From contig JAGATO010000167.1 in the NCBI GenBank assembly GCA_017621195.1, positions 1 through 5,904 on the forward strand: 5,904 bases of DNA, read 5' to 3'. This DNA is from Bacillota bacterium. GTDB taxonomy: Bacteria; Bacillota; Clostridia; Peptostreptococcales; Anaerovoracaceae. A program made the position numbers and the translations under genes. Numbering within the stretch: position 1 is the stretch's first letter; each line of letters begins with the position of its first letter. Shown here one piece after another: positions 5,822 through 5,904 of the stretch. The notes beneath the pieces were generated by a model, which saw nothing but the letters and a program-made list of their open reading frames with translations, was not told where the DNA came from and ran no database searches.

Positions 5822-5904
5822 TTTACTTTAAGCGATGATTTACTTTAAGCAAAGATTTACTTTAAGCGATGATTTACTTTAAGCAGCGAAGATTTATTTA
5901 AGCA
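5822..5904 (+). repeat. Array of 17-bp direct repeats downstream of the GOGAT genes, cut by the window edge
   Basis: The core TTTACTTTAAGC occurs at 5822, 5839, 5856 and 5873, exactly 17 bp apart. A degenerate copy, TTTATTTAAGC, lies at 5893 (20-bp step). The spacers alternate between GATGA and AAAGA. The array is AT-rich against a GC-richer background and carries an in-frame TAA, so it is not coding. No inverted-repeat terminator with a T-tract is seen between the last stop and the array. It continues beyond the window. Function unknown: it could be a slippage-prone minisatellite or a set of protein-binding sites. Confidence 0.9.

Noticed and set aside
5820..5904. CRISPR array
   Set aside because: The unit is only 17 bp with no unique spacers of 30 bp or more. 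It is a short tandem repeat, not repeat-spacer structure.

Overview
The window is a compact nitrogen-assimilation locus that pairs ammonia fixation by glutamine synthetase with glutamate synthesis by a split glutamate synthase (GOGAT). The gene families, the gene order, consensus sigma-A-type promoters, strong AAAGGAG/GGAGG ribosome-binding sites and leader attenuator hairpins all suggest an anaerobic bacterium of the Firmicutes, class Clostridia, of moderate to fairly high GC. No species can be named from the sequence alone.

Left part, minus strand (1-2030): a type III glutamine synthetase (glnN). It is complete at its N-terminus and cut by the window edge near its C-terminus, with 676 codons visible. 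The divergent intergenic region (2031-2402) holds two back-to-back promoters, each with a near-consensus -35, a 17-nt spacer and a -10. Each drives a leader of roughly 105-135 nt built from terminator-like hairpins. The glnN leader has two tandem hairpins and the GOGAT leader has one long one. All three share the 5' arm motif GCAAnGGCGT, which begins 13-14 nt after the -10 box in both transcripts. This is the most interesting signal in the window: a shared RNA-level (attenuation/antitermination) control of the GS and GOGAT arms.

Right part, plus strand (2403-5818): three genes that together make the parts of one classical GOGAT large subunit, split into separate polypeptides. They are a class II (Ntn-type) glutamine amidotransferase, an FMN/[3Fe-4S] synthase subunit with an N-terminal 2x[4Fe-4S] ferredoxin module, and a GXGXG beta-helix subunit. 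Between the second and third lies a 24-bp tandem duplication that creates a possible 33-codon mini-ORF, coupled by ATGA overlaps at both ends. No NAD(P)H/FAD subunit (GltD-like) lies in the window. Electrons probably enter through the ferredoxin module, or a reductase gene lies further downstream. After the last gene, an array of 17-bp direct repeats (5822-5904) runs off the right edge.

Working model: GlnN makes glutamine from glutamate and ammonia. The amidotransferase releases ammonia from glutamine, and the FMN subunit adds it to 2-oxoglutarate and reduces the product to glutamate, with the GXGXG subunit as structural partner. The two transcription units are probably co-regulated through their similar leader RNAs.
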